NCBI GenBank assembly: GCA_000320605.2
Contig: KB445801.1
Span: 565,371-629,370, forward strand
Source: Gelatoporia subvermispora B
Taxonomy: Eukaryota > Basidiomycota > Agaricomycetes > Polyporales > Gelatoporiaceae
Length of the DNA: 64,000 bases
Direction: 5' to 3'
Positions 23,153 through 35,285 of this stretch are shown one piece after another (position 1 is the first letter of the stretch; each line of letters begins with the position of its first letter). Position numbers and translations under genes: made by a program. The notes below the pieces were generated by a model. The model was not told the DNA's origin. It saw only the letters and a program-made list of their open reading frames with translations, and did not search any database.

Positions 23153-23744
23153 ATGGCAGATAGAGTGCGCTCTCATGAACCTAAGGCAGTGTTAATTTTC
23201 GCTCACAGACGCAATGCATTCACAGGGCCGTGGCACAGGCAGGGGACGCGGAGCAGGCGGCGCGGCGAGGGGTGGTCGCTCTGGGCCGTAGGTAACTGCT
23301 CATCCGTCCTGGAGTCGAGAATCACCGTTCATACCCAGGGCGCAACCCACCATGGATAAGCCAAAGCGGGAGGCCATCCTCGACCTGGCCAAGTATGTCA
23401 ACGAGAGAATCCGGGTAAAGTTCACCGGCGGACGCGAAGGTACGCGTCGACCTGCATTTTCAGATCATCTGCACACTTCTAACGCGCATATAGTCACCGG
23501 AGTTCTCAAGGGGTACGACCAACTACTCAACCTTGTCCTGGACGAAGTCGAGGAACAACTACAGACTGGTAAATGCGCCACACCATATCCACTTCTGATC
23601 TTGTGACTTAGCCCCCCTTCTCCAGAGGGCGAGCTCAAGACGCGCTCACTTGGACTTGTGGTACTGCGTGGTCCCACAGTCACCCTCCTCAGCCCCGTCG
23701 ACGGTTGGGAAGAGATCGCGAACCCTTTCGTGGCGCAGGAGTAA
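23153..23744 (+). CDS. LSM7: U6 snRNA-associated Sm-like protein LSm7
   Basis: A ring subunit of the Lsm2-8 (U6 snRNA, splicing) and Lsm1-7 (mRNA decay) complexes. Five exons: 23153-23164, 23226-23287, 23339-23439, 23494-23568 and 23626-23744, total 369 bases, 122 residues. The N-terminus is MADR followed by a Gly/Arg-rich stretch (GRGTGRGRGAGG). Sm1 reads REAILDLAKYVNERIRVKF and TGVLKGYDQLLNLVLDE; Sm2 reads RSLGLVVLRGPTVTLLSP. It ends IANPFVAQE and stop. The start was chosen because MADR plus an RG-rich leader is typical for fungal Lsm7. Length is usual for the family. Confidence 0.95.
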
Positions 23745-24354
23745 CGCGGCCTACCCTCGCGGACCATACTTGATACTGAAGTACTAACTGTTCGCCGGTC
23801 ATCCCGATCGGCACCGCTGTTCGACCGCGGCCGGCAGCATGTAAAATTATGTGTACGACAATACCATAGGTGTGTCATAGAGAACCTTCTGCAACACGAG
23901 GCGACTGCAGCTTGGGACATTCAGGCAAAGGGCATCATCATGGCCTCTACAAATAGCTCGCAAGACATCGAGTTGCGGCTTGACGGTTTGCGAAGAAGCT
24001 GTTACTGCGCTGTGGCCACGAATCTTCTTGCGCAGCACATCTCACTTGACGCATGGCTAGACCACAAGGCACCAGATCGGATAATCACGTTCAATGAGAA
24101 TGGAAGCTTCGATATCGATTCATATCGCCTGTTTGCTGTATCTGGGATACTACTGTTGCCATCCTTGCGGCATTGCTTTTCATCACATGAAGCTTGACGT
24201 ACTCGCCACGTTTTTTCCGCAGGCCTGTTTGTCGTGCGTGCTGCATCGCTTCCGAAGGAACACGGTGCGGATATCTCGGAAACAATCCGACGTTGCTGAG
24301 AGCATATCTACATCGCTCCTGATATAATGGAGATACGGCAGGAATGTCCTTCGG
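23745..24354. other. Convergent intergenic stretch, nothing recognised
   Basis: About 610 bases between the stops of LSM7 and FIG4. The open frame at 23940-24197 has no domain. The region is expected to hold the two 3' UTRs. Confidence 0.5.
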
Positions 24355-27300
24355 CTAATGCACAACAGTTCCGGAGAGCCACTTCTCGTAATAGTTTCTA
24401 ACAGGCAGACTGTCCTTATGCCCGCGTTCCAGCGTATGTGGGCTTCCGCGATCGATGTAGGCCATGTACACATCGTCCTGATCATCGCGCAGATGGTCGA
24501 TGTTGCCATGCGCTATGTGGACCGCGCGGTTGTACTTCTTCCAGTCTTTCGTTTTGACGTCGTCGTCCTCATAAGAGATGAGTGATTCGTCGCTGACAAC
24601 GGGGCATCTATGTGAGATAACCGGACCCTGTGGAAGTCGAATCAGTCACTCACTCCTCGAATTCAGCTTTCTCCTGGTCCGCGTTGTATGACACGAGAAG
24701 TTCATTACACTGTTCAATGTAACTAAGGCAATGTCAGTTCCAGACAGATATGCAACTGGCAGGACTACTTACTTGTTATACTCGATCCTCTCTTTCTCCG
24801 GCACGTCAGGGTTGAGCAGATGCGTTGCGATATATTCCGTAGATAACTTGTCCAACTGCGCCGTAGCCTTCAGCGCCTTCGCCTTTGGGTCGAACGCGCG
24901 CTGCACGCGGGAAGTGCGGGAGCCGGGCGCAGGGCTCGAGGTGATCCATCGGCGTACGCCATCCATCAACCTGCTGGGAATAATCAGCATCAAAGCCCTT
25001 GCTGACAAGACAGCGACAGCGTCATGTACCCGGGATGATGCGGTGTGTTGTGGTGCGGGAGGAACGGGCTGTAGTTGACATCGCGGGCGGTCTTCCTGAA
25101 GCAACGGTATGAAACCCGATTCAGTTGGAAACAAGTATACAATCATCCAAATGGCCACTCACCCTGGGAGCTTGAGCGTGCTGTTCATCGAGAACGCGAA
25201 GTGCTTGCCAAGTGACGTGAACAGGAGCGGCCTATAATACTCGATCCAGAAGTCTCCGCGGCGTGCGACGAACTGGCGGATCCCTTGTTCGCACTCCTCT
25301 AGGACATACGCGGGCTTCAGGTTCTCCTCGTTGAACCAGTGTTGATAGTTGCCCCGCAAAGGCGGGGGCGGCGCTGCTTTGTCCGACTGTATCCCGAGGA
25401 AGAGGTTGATTGCCATCTGTTTGTCGGCATCTGCGAGGACGATGAGCGTGGGCAATAGTGTGGGGAGATGGGAAGACAGTATACCTAGTAGCGAGTTTGC
25501 ATAGAAGCGGCGCAGGTTCTCGATGATATCGCGAGAGTGACTGTTCCAGTGTGGCATACGTCTATACGTCTCGACTCGATTCACAAGGGCACTTCCGGTA
25601 TATTGCAGGGCGAGTGCTACAGCACGATCAGAAAAATGTGCTCAATAGCACAGAATCACATACTGTCGCCGTGATCATGGTACATCTCCGTGAGCATGTT
25701 CACTGCGTCCGAGTCGAACGCAAGGTTCGGAGAATCAACCACGCCGAGCGCATACAGTTGGTGTCCCAGTGCTCGCTTCCCGAAGACGAACTGAGCCGCA
25801 TTTGTGCGGTCTAAGCAGTCGACACAGTTGGTGCGGCAGATCCCATTCTGCAAGGACATGGTGCTCCGCCATGACATTCCGGTATCATTCCTGAGGCAAA
25901 GCATCAATGACTATGGCTCCAGCGGCTACATAGACTTACTCATCCATTTGCAGGTAATGAGAATAGGGCTCCGAGCCAGAATGGAAGAAACCTGTCATCT
26001 GTATCCACTCTTCGGCGATATCCTCTAGGTAGCTTATGACATCCTGGGTCTTCCTGTATGGCAGTCAGCTTCCTTGTGCGCTGAGCACCATGCATGACTC
26101 ACTCCTTGTATGCCCGAGACATGTCCCACGCTCGATAAACCATCCTCTTCTCGGGAGGCAAGAATTGATTCAAATAACGCACACATTGTGTGTATTCTTC
26201 TCCCAATTTTGACTCGCGTGGTTGCGGTTCGCGTTTCTTGATGAGGTTCAGGATCAGGATAGGCGCTCCGTAACGAGAGAAGAGGTCATCGAAATGGCGG
26301 GATGCGGCGGTATAGAATGGATCCATGACGCTGACTACAGAGTTCTACAGTTCAGCAACCAGCTGAGCCAGCCCTCATGTTTTACAAATAGCTCACTCTC
26401 AATGGGAGGCCTGGGACTCATGCTGTTGGGCTCCTGAGTCCAGCATATTGGTATACTACCGCGATACTGGAAAATCATACTTTTCAGTAAAAGCAATATT
26501 TAGACCTGCGAGAAGCCCTCACCTGCACATAGCTCGTATAGTTAGGACTAGGTCTCCTTCCACGCTGGTACCCGGGTGAATCTCGTGGCGCGGGATAGTA
26601 GAAAGGTGTAGTAAGGGTCTCGGAGACGATTTGTTCCGTTTCGACTTCATTTGCTACGTTTCCCTACATAAAACCTACTGTAAGATGCCGTGAAGGGAAA
26701 GGAGACAGATGTCTCTAGACCTCATCGTTGACACCACGCTTCAGGAAACGAGCTCCTGCATGGTGTCGAGACCTTCGGGCTATCAAGGTGATGAAAATTA
26801 CGCGGCCAAGCACAGTCAATTCTGTAGAACGAAAATCAGTAAGCGAGTCTCCCGAGCGTCGAACCAACATACTGGCCTGATCCACATGGCCATGTATCAG
26901 AGGCACAAGCCAATGCGCCTTGGCGGTTGGTATCTTGACGTCATGGAAGGGCGCTGTTATCATATGATGGTTCCAAGCGAAGCGATCATTGAACATCCAA
27001 CGCTTAGTAACAGTGAGTCCAATTCTTGTGAGGTTATGCTGTAGAGTGGAGGTGAGGTCATATGTGTAACTAAAGAGGTTTCGTCAAGGTAAGGCTCTGA
27101 AGTACTACAGAGCACATTAGATTATACCTGAAGTAGAAGTTCTTGGACATGTCAACTTGTTTGAATATGTTCATCAATCGCTGCTCCTCCGCAGGTTTCT
27201 CGACCTTGTGATTTGAACATACAGGGACGATATCGGTGCTTTCGCAATGGTAGATATAATGGCCACCGAGGAGAGCGACCACGGAGCGTTTTGCGATGAC

Positions 27301-27909
27301 AATCATATACCAACCCGCAGTGAACTTGACAAAGCCTGACGCACGATGACGATCCCGTTTCCGTAAAAAAACCTCTTCGTACGATCAATAAAAGCGGAAA
27401 TACTGACCAGCGACTCCAAAGAATGTCCGAGCCTTCCCCAGACCGCCGCAACCCTTGTTCCCGTCCTCCAACATTTTGAGCATAGCACTCATTTGCTTCC
27501 CGCTATATACCGCTTCATCTTCAACGACTTCCAATTCGTCATGGGCGGTTCTATCAATCTTGATGATTCTGTGGCGAGAATCGGATGTATTCGAAGCGAC
27601 GATGTAGAAGCGGAGTCGGTTCTCGTAGAGGATGAACTTGTTGAAAGCCAAGGACGAGTCGATCAGAGTCTGGTTCTGGAGCTTCGACGTTGACGCGGGC
27701 TGCAAGAAAAGGGTAGCTATACTAGTAGCAGGCGTTCTGGCCTCTTCTAAGTGATGAGGTGATGTCGATTCAAGAGGATCCGGAGGCAGCGAGAGAATAT
27801 GTTGTGAGAGGGGAGTTACAGTTGCACTCGTGTCGTCCGAGACCTCCTCGACGATGGCTCTGAGATTCGGGGAGCTTGTTTCATTTGTTCCATTCGTAAG
27901 ATCATCCAT
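24355..27909 (-). CDS. FIG4: Polyphosphoinositide 5-phosphatase Fig4 (SAC domain)
   Basis: Removes the 5-phosphate of PI(3,5)P2 and stabilises the Fab1/PIKfyve-Vac14 complex on the vacuole/endosome membrane. The ATG at 27909 gives [10 protein letters not shown]. The N-terminal SAC region reads [28 protein letters not shown] and FGVAGQY. The catalytic motif is [12 protein letters not shown], matching Cx5R(T/S). It is followed by [15 protein letters not shown] and [15 protein letters not shown], typical for Fig4. C-terminal exons include [36 protein letters not shown] and a final exon that runs open to [12 protein letters not shown] and a stop at 24355. More than ten short introns are needed. 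It shares a 228-base divergent promoter region with the HEATR5 gene. Confidence 0.92.
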
Positions 27910-28137
27910 AGTTCATAACTTATGCTGAGGGTGCTACAAGTACATCAATGAAGCTAGTTACGTTCCGAAGTTGCGCCCGTGGACTCCGTTCTTGTCGGAA
28001 GCGCCCGTTCATGATTTCAGCCACCGACGCGTGTTCATAGGCGCTTATTTGCCACGTGCTAAAGGCGCTTAGCATCGCACAGTGATACCTTGAGCGCCAG
28101 CGCTGGTAGGCTAGCAGCAGTTAGCTCCGTCATTCCT

Positions 28138-31100
28138 ATGGCGGACAACCCTCCGACTATCGGCGACCCGCTGGACGAAGTGAGTTGGCAAAGCTTGGCT
28201 GTAAGACGATTGCATGAATTGTCTCCATAATGTGTGCAGAGCAACCTCCCCGGAGAGAATGGAGAGATCTACCTATTCCAGTGGCTTTCGTCCACCGAGA
28301 AAGCAGTCAAGGAGGCGAAAGTGGTGAGTTCAGTTGAAACTTGAGGAATGAGTCGCGTACTCAATGGCGGCACTGTGCTAGGACGATGCTAAGGCCGGTC
28401 AAGCCGAGCTGGAAACAACACTAGTGAAGATCGTTGCAGCGGCCGAACCCTATCCCCTTCCCGGTCGCCCTTTCAGGAACCTCGTCGCGAAGTGTTTCAT
28501 TGCACTTTATACCCGTGGGGAGACTAGGACGCTGTTTGATACGCTTCAGGCATTCTTGAAGATTGCTGGAGATGCTAAGGCACCGCACAAGGATGCGTCT
28601 AGGATGTGAGCGCGCGACCTTGGAGTCGACTACTTACTGACAGCGTGCTCAAACAGTGCGGCGATGTCGTGTATTGCAGATTTGATGGGAGTATTCGGCG
28701 CTCAGGTAAGTGCTCAACTGGTACTTCAAGGTGCTATAATTGACTGGCCTATATGGGACTCAGTTTATGTCGCTGATGGTCGACATTGCTACGGTCGCAT
28801 TGAAACTGAACAGGTCATCTAACGTGAGTTCATGATGCGCCTACGCTCATAGATGACATTATTCAGAGCACTGTGCATAGCCCATATTACTTCGGTATCA
28901 TTCGCTTCGTGCCCTGGAGAGGTCATTGAGTACAGCGAAACGAGCTGTTACAGATTCAGTCGCCAAGGACATCATCAAACAAATGAGGAATGCCCTGGGC
29001 GACAAGGCATTACCAATCCAGCGCATCGCCTGCGATGTAAGTGCTCATTAGGTAACCCATAATACGACAGACTGATTGCCCCAGGTGCTCATCGCCATGT
29101 ACCCATCGGGAGACGGCACAAGATCAGTCTCTGACGTAGAGTCCATCGTCGGGATATGCATTAAGAACTTGGAAAGCTCTGACCAGCTTACTCGACGATC
29201 ACTTGCGAAGCTTGTTGCGCACATGCTCGCGTCTACACAGGTCGAGCGCGTCATCCCCGCTCCTGACACGAAGAAGGATAAAAAGGGACAAAATGCCCAA
29301 GAAGATGATGAAGACACGTCCTCTGGTCCGCATGCTACTGCAGAAGAAGCAAAGCCCATCATGACTCCCGTTGAAATGATGTCTCAATTATCGACTCAAT
29401 TCAACAAACCACAGACTTCGCGAAAGACACGCGTAGGCATCTTCGATTTTTATGCAGCCCTATTGTCGTACCTCGGGTCAACATTTGTCGAGAACAACTA
29501 TGCGCTCATCGTCGCGCATTTCATGAACGAAATCGTCTCGAACCCGCGTAACTCCTCTACACGCCACGAGGTCCTCTCCATACGCACCCTTGTTGGTATC
29601 ATTTTGCGAGACCTTATCGGTGTTCGCATGTTGAGCGAACAAGCACAAATCAGTGCTATCCAGGAACTTTCTAACGCGTATTTGAAACGGTGGCCTGCTA
29701 TGATGCCAGGACAAATTGCTCCTAATCCACTGTGCGTGGTGCTCGCGCTCAGGGAAACGGCAGGATTGTTGCAGCAGCTTGGGAATGCCCCGCCGCCTGT
29801 GCAGGTGCGGTCTTGACTGTAACTAATGCTCTTCATTATTTCTAACGGTATTACAGGATGCGCTGGTCGACCCTTTGTTGACGCTCCTTTCCCATCCAAG
29901 CCATACAGTTCGAGTCAGCACAGCATGGGCGCTCCGTTGCTTCTCTAACTCGACTCCCCTGCGACTTCCCAAGGTGCTTCTTAGCGTTGTAGAGATGCTT
30001 CAACGCGATATCACCTCCATGGCTACCCCGGCGGCACCGGCGGATATCCACCAGCGCGCGCTGGGTCATGCGTACGGACTTGCGGCACTTCTCGCCGTTA
30101 TACCAGAAAGACCATTGTATGTCTCGTATGACATCAGTGCCAAGGTCTTCGACATGGCCGTCCAGCTTCTCAAGCGTGCCGGTGATCACGATGTGAAGAT
30201 CGCCAGAACGGAAATCGAGATAGCGTGGACTTCCATCGCATCACTCATGACGCTTGGCCCGAACTTTGTGCGGGCGCATCTACCGCAGCTTCTTGTCTTA
30301 TGGCGCAACGCTCTGCCGAAACCTACCACGAAAGATTCGACTGCTGGACGCAGTCCCGCCGAATGGATGTTCTTGCTGCATCTCCGGGAGAGCGCCCTCG
30401 GTGCAATCTACGGCTTCCTCAAGCATAACTCACCCACCCTCGTTTCTCCGGATGTTACGCGACGGATCACCTCGTTGCTCAGCAATGCGCTGCAGTTCGC
30501 GAACACATTCATCTCCAGCAAAGTACCGGAGAACCCTGACGAGGCACAGGCAGATGCTAAAGGGCTGTCACTAGAAGGACGGGAAGCTCTGCTGCGCTCC
30601 CGTATCTTCCACTGCTTCAGTCTACTAGGGCTTGCTAGCGTCACGGAGTCAACACAGTCTGCTCTTCTGCAATCTGCAGTGGCGCTCTTCGCCAGTCCCG
30701 ACGGCTATGTGGGCTCATCCGTTCAGGCCGCAATCGCGTCATCGTCTGGGATGTTCACATCTATCTGGCAGAGCACCGACGGATACGCTTATGGGGTGAC
30801 GGACATCACAGTTGAGGAAGACACGCTCGAGGGTAGCTCGCGTGAATGGATGAATCGCGATGGGATTGAGATCGCGATCAACGAGATGGTCAGTAATATG
30901 TTGGATTTTATCGTGCGGAGAAGGGTCTGACACTGTATTTAGTGCCAAAAGCCGATTATTCGTTCATGGGAACATGACCCATTGGTGCTTTGCGAGACTA
31001 GTGGGTCTAAAGTAAACCAGCGTTGGGCTGAACCCTCACCGCCCGCGACGGCTGCAATCAATGCATCAATACAGCTCTTCGCGCAGCTGTTGCCTATGCA

Positions 31101-34100
31101 AGATTCATCCTTGACCACCAAGATTATCTCACAAATTGTAGAGTCGACGCGGTCACCGAAGTTCGAGAAGAACGCTGGACGCAAGGCCGCCGTCTCGATC
31201 AATGCTGCGGTAGCTCTTGTACTCGCACTTCGACGCACAATCACTCCCCAGTCTCGCAATGCGTTAGGCGATTCTCAGGTTACTTCGTTACTGAACACGT
31301 TCTTAAAGGTGAGTGGCTCATTCTTCTATCTGCGCGGTCCGCTGAACCCAGTGTCGTTAGGATGCACTGGTTGACAACGATCATGTACTCCGTCAAGCAA
31401 GCTCAGAAGCGATCGGGCGTCTTGCGAGTATTGGGGGCACGACTTTCCTGACCAGCCAAATGAAGACGCTCGTCGACCAAGTCGTCAGCAATCGTGATCC
31501 TCATGGACGCGCAGGATGTGCTCTTGCCTTCGGTGCCATTCATGCGTATGTCGGTGGTCTTGCAGCCGGACCTCTACTGAAGACCACTGTCCATGTGTTG
31601 ATGTCGTTGGTGAATGATCCGCACCCTGTTGTGCACTTCTGGGCCCTGAGTGCTCTCGCGCGGGTCATCGATGCCGCTAGTCTTGCCTATGCACCATTCG
31701 TACCGAGTACCCTCGGTCTCTTGTTCAAGGTGTACACGCTGGACTCCCACGAGCCAGAAGGAGGCGCCTTACATCAAGCTAATCTGAGCGGGGACTTGCC
31801 TGCCTACCAGGTTGTCTGTCAGAACATCGACGCGGTGATTACGGTCCTGGGGCCCGATATTCAGGACTCAAGCCGGGCACGGACACTGGTCCTGGACCTC
31901 GTGCGGGAATTCCTCGAGGAAGATGATGATGGTATCTGTGTCGAGGCTATCAAATGCGTCCAGCACCTGCTCATGTTCGTGCCGGACCACATCGATGTGC
32001 CGGACCTAGTAACTCGATTCAGAGGCTACCTCTCGTCGTCCCGAAGGCCATTAAAGCTGGCGTCTATCAATGCTCTCTACCAGCTGGTACAGAAGGACGC
32101 TCTGTCGATGTCCAAATTGGGAGGAGATAGGCTTGTCGAAGAACTGTTCTCCATGCTGGATGACGATTCATCCGTCGACGGCGTCCGCAATGTTATTGTC
32201 AGCTGGCTGCAGCAGACAGTCATATACAACCCTTCGGCATGGATTGACCTCTGCCAACGTATCATGTCGCGTACGACTGCCTCTCAACAAGTCGCTGATG
32301 CTGCGGCGAAAGGAGGTGATCTCATGGATGACGAAGGGCAGTCGCTGAGTGTGGGCACTTCCGGAGACATTGGTTCAATGGCAAGCTCTCGGACAACTTC
32401 CCGTTGGAGAACTCAGCTATTTGCTCTGCAATGTTTGCATATCATATGCACCATTGTGGGCCAATCGGGGAGGAGAGAGCATTTGGACATACCCTTCGCC
32501 CGCAGTCAGGGAGTACCCATCCACGGCCTGTTGGTCTCCCGTGTCCCAGACCTAATCAAGATCGCGTTCACTGCGTCTGCGGCTCATGTGACAGAGATCC
32601 GACTGGAAGGTTTGACACTGTTGCGGGATGTCATTGAGGCATGTTTTGCATTTAGATCAATTCGAGTCTAGGTACTAACTGGACCTCTCCAGATTTTTGC
32701 TCGCTCTCCTGATCCCGACTATGATGACAGTCTATTGCTGGAGCAACATCAAGCTCCTATCACAGCCGCTCTCACACCTGCATTTTCTGCTGACGCCACA
32801 CCTGAGATCTTGGCGTCGGCGATTGGCCTATGTGCAGTCTTCGTTGGTTGTGGTGTGGTCAAGGAGGTCTCGCGGATGGGGCGCATCCTGAAGCTACTCA
32901 CTTCGGCACTCGAGCAATCGAAAGGTATGTTGAAGCACATACAGACTGTGCACTAGACTAATATTGTGAATTGCAGAATCCGGTATGCTCTCACTGGGCG
33001 ACGCTGGAGAGCTCAGTCCGAACGCTTCTGTCATGTTGCGGATTGCTACTCTCTCTGCTTGGGCTAAACTCCAGGTCGCAAGTTCGCAGCAGCCATACCT
33101 CGTAGAAGTGATCAGACCATATATCTCACTCTTGGCATCCTTGTGGATTGCGGCACTCAGGGATTACGCTAGCATTCGAGCAGATACCGAAGTCCTTGAC
33201 GAGTCTTCCGGAGGGCCCTTAGATTCGTCTTACTCCAGTTTAGGCAAAGAGGTCTTATTACCGGTAAGTAACTACAATCGTTGATGAACTTCATCCTGAT
33301 ACCTCCATGCCAGTATTACTCGGAGGCTTGGTCCGTGATACTACATGCCGTTGCTAGCGGTATGGTCTCCGATGATATGTACATTCTCGCGGCAATGGAT
33401 GGACAAGAAGTATCTCCGAAGGACGCAGGACGTCCGAAAACGGACGACCGGGATGAGCCCACTGCATTCTTCCATATCTTGTTCGGCCTTGTCTTCGAAG
33501 CGTTGGTTACTTCGGATCCGAACACCGATCTCGTGGCCAAGCGGACATCGGTAATTTCTCTACAGGCTCTGAGATGTCTTGTGCAGCGCAAGTATTGCGG
33601 GAAAGCCTTCCAGGACTCAGCAATCTTCGACGAGCTCATCAGCCTCTGCTACCGCATGGCTTTAACGGAACCATCTACTGTCCTAGTATACCTCGTGGAC
33701 GCCGTGTCAGCATTGGCCCAGAACCTCGCGTCTAGCTCACGAAAGAATGGCCTTCTGATGTGAGTTCCGGATATTCACCTTGCATCAGAGAGTTGAACTT
33801 CGTCTCTAGCAATGGTAGCACCACATCTCTCGACGAACTCCAGGGAGCAACTGAGGTGCATTGCTTACGCATATGCGCATACATACTACGTCGAGTCATA
33901 CGGGGATCGCAAGGCGGTGTTATTCGTGAGTGGAGCATTGGTCACTCGCGATGCTGTTCCTCATAGTACGTATGTACAGATGATGGGTCCACTCCTGCTG
34001 ACAAGGTGAAGTTGATCAATGCCGCATTTGAAGCGTTCCAAGCCATGGCGGCGACCTTTGGTCCCAATGCCCGAGAGGACTTCCGAGGCGTAGCTATCAC

Positions 34101-35130
34101 TTTATATGGAGGTAAAGTAATCTTCTGATCGTTACTAGTTCACTTCTCAACAGCGGTATAGAGCTCCTAAAAGACGAAACGTCGGAGGCCGACCTCGTAG
34201 GACCCTCACTACAGTCACTCAAGTTACTTCTAGATCGCCCCATGAATCTTGGTGATCTTGAGGATAAGTATGAGCGAGTGATACACGGTTTGCTATCGGC
34301 ATGTCTGGTGAACATAGATGAGATGAGGTCAGTAAATCCCGTCTGCACAGCAACGCATGCCCATACTATATCTCAGGGGTCGTTCTGGACAAATTTCCAC
34401 CCGCAAGATCAAGAGTAACCTTCTCGCGGCTGTCCTTATCCTGACTGTGATTCCACCGACTGTGAAAGTTGGGCGGCCCGTTGTCGAGCATTGTTGCTTC
34501 CTGATCTCCCAGAAGTTGGTCGATGCTGATGAGGTATGTCGCTGAGACTGCATTCCTGGTCACAGATGATCATGAAGTCCGACAGATATCCTTGACGGCC
34601 GCACATTGCGCCAAGACGCTGATCATGGCGTCGTCATCCGGCAGTTCAGCCCTCCGACAATGCACCAAGTTGCTCTTGCCTGGGATGATAGAGCGGCTAA
34701 TGAAGATCGCTGCTTCGAGTGATGATAATTCTGGAGCTGAGCAAAACTCAGCTACGCTTGCCGAGATCTACAGAGCTTTCAATGCCATGTTCTTCGCTCT
34801 CCCGGAGGACTTGCGTCAGTTGCATTTTTCGCTCTGGTTCTACTTCATTCTCACGGGACGTTCATAGGTTCTCGAGCTCTCGGTGCGATCATGCCACCCA
34901 TGATCTTGCTTCTGGATCCTTCACGACAACCTTCATCGCCCGGGCATCTGCAGAGCGTCACGCAATTGTTGTCCTTCGCTGCTTCATCGCCGGCGGCGTT
35001 CAAGGAGGCGACGGCTAAGCTGGACCAGGGCATGCGGGAGGTACTTGAGGAATCTGTCAGACAAACCTTGGGAAACAGGGGTCCCTCAGTCGAAGCTCCA
35101 AAACCCCAGATATCTTTGCGATCTTTCTAA
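28138..35130 (+). CDS. HEATR5/Laa1-type HEAT-repeat protein
   Basis: A large alpha-helical protein of the HEATR5 family (Laa1 in yeast), which binds the AP-1 clathrin adaptor and acts in trans-Golgi/endosome transport. The first exon (28138-28179) starts MADNPPTIGDPLDE; the second (from 28240) reads LPGENGEIYLFQWLSSTEKAV. Next are RPFRNLVAKCFIALYTRGE and LFDTLQAFLKIAGD, a highly typical HEATR5 start. Large exons follow (about 29084-29815, 29857-30926, 31361-32660) with HGRAGCALAFGAIHAYVGG, VVHFWALSALARVIDAA and RPLKLASINALYQLVQKDA. The C-terminus ends PQISLRSF and stop at 35130. An insertion of charged residues (DKKGQNAQEDDEDT) is at about 29275-29320. Spliced length is near 2000 residues, normal for the family. 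Confidence 0.88.
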
Positions 35131-35285
35131 TTACCGGATCCCAGGAATAGGCTGCGCTAACTTATTGACATGTAACGACACCAGAGCATGTACCATACAA
35201 TATATCACAACAAATACCCATGATATCAGCATTAATTAGACAGCGGAGTGTAGAGTAGCGAAAGCAATTAGATGGAGCAACCGCG

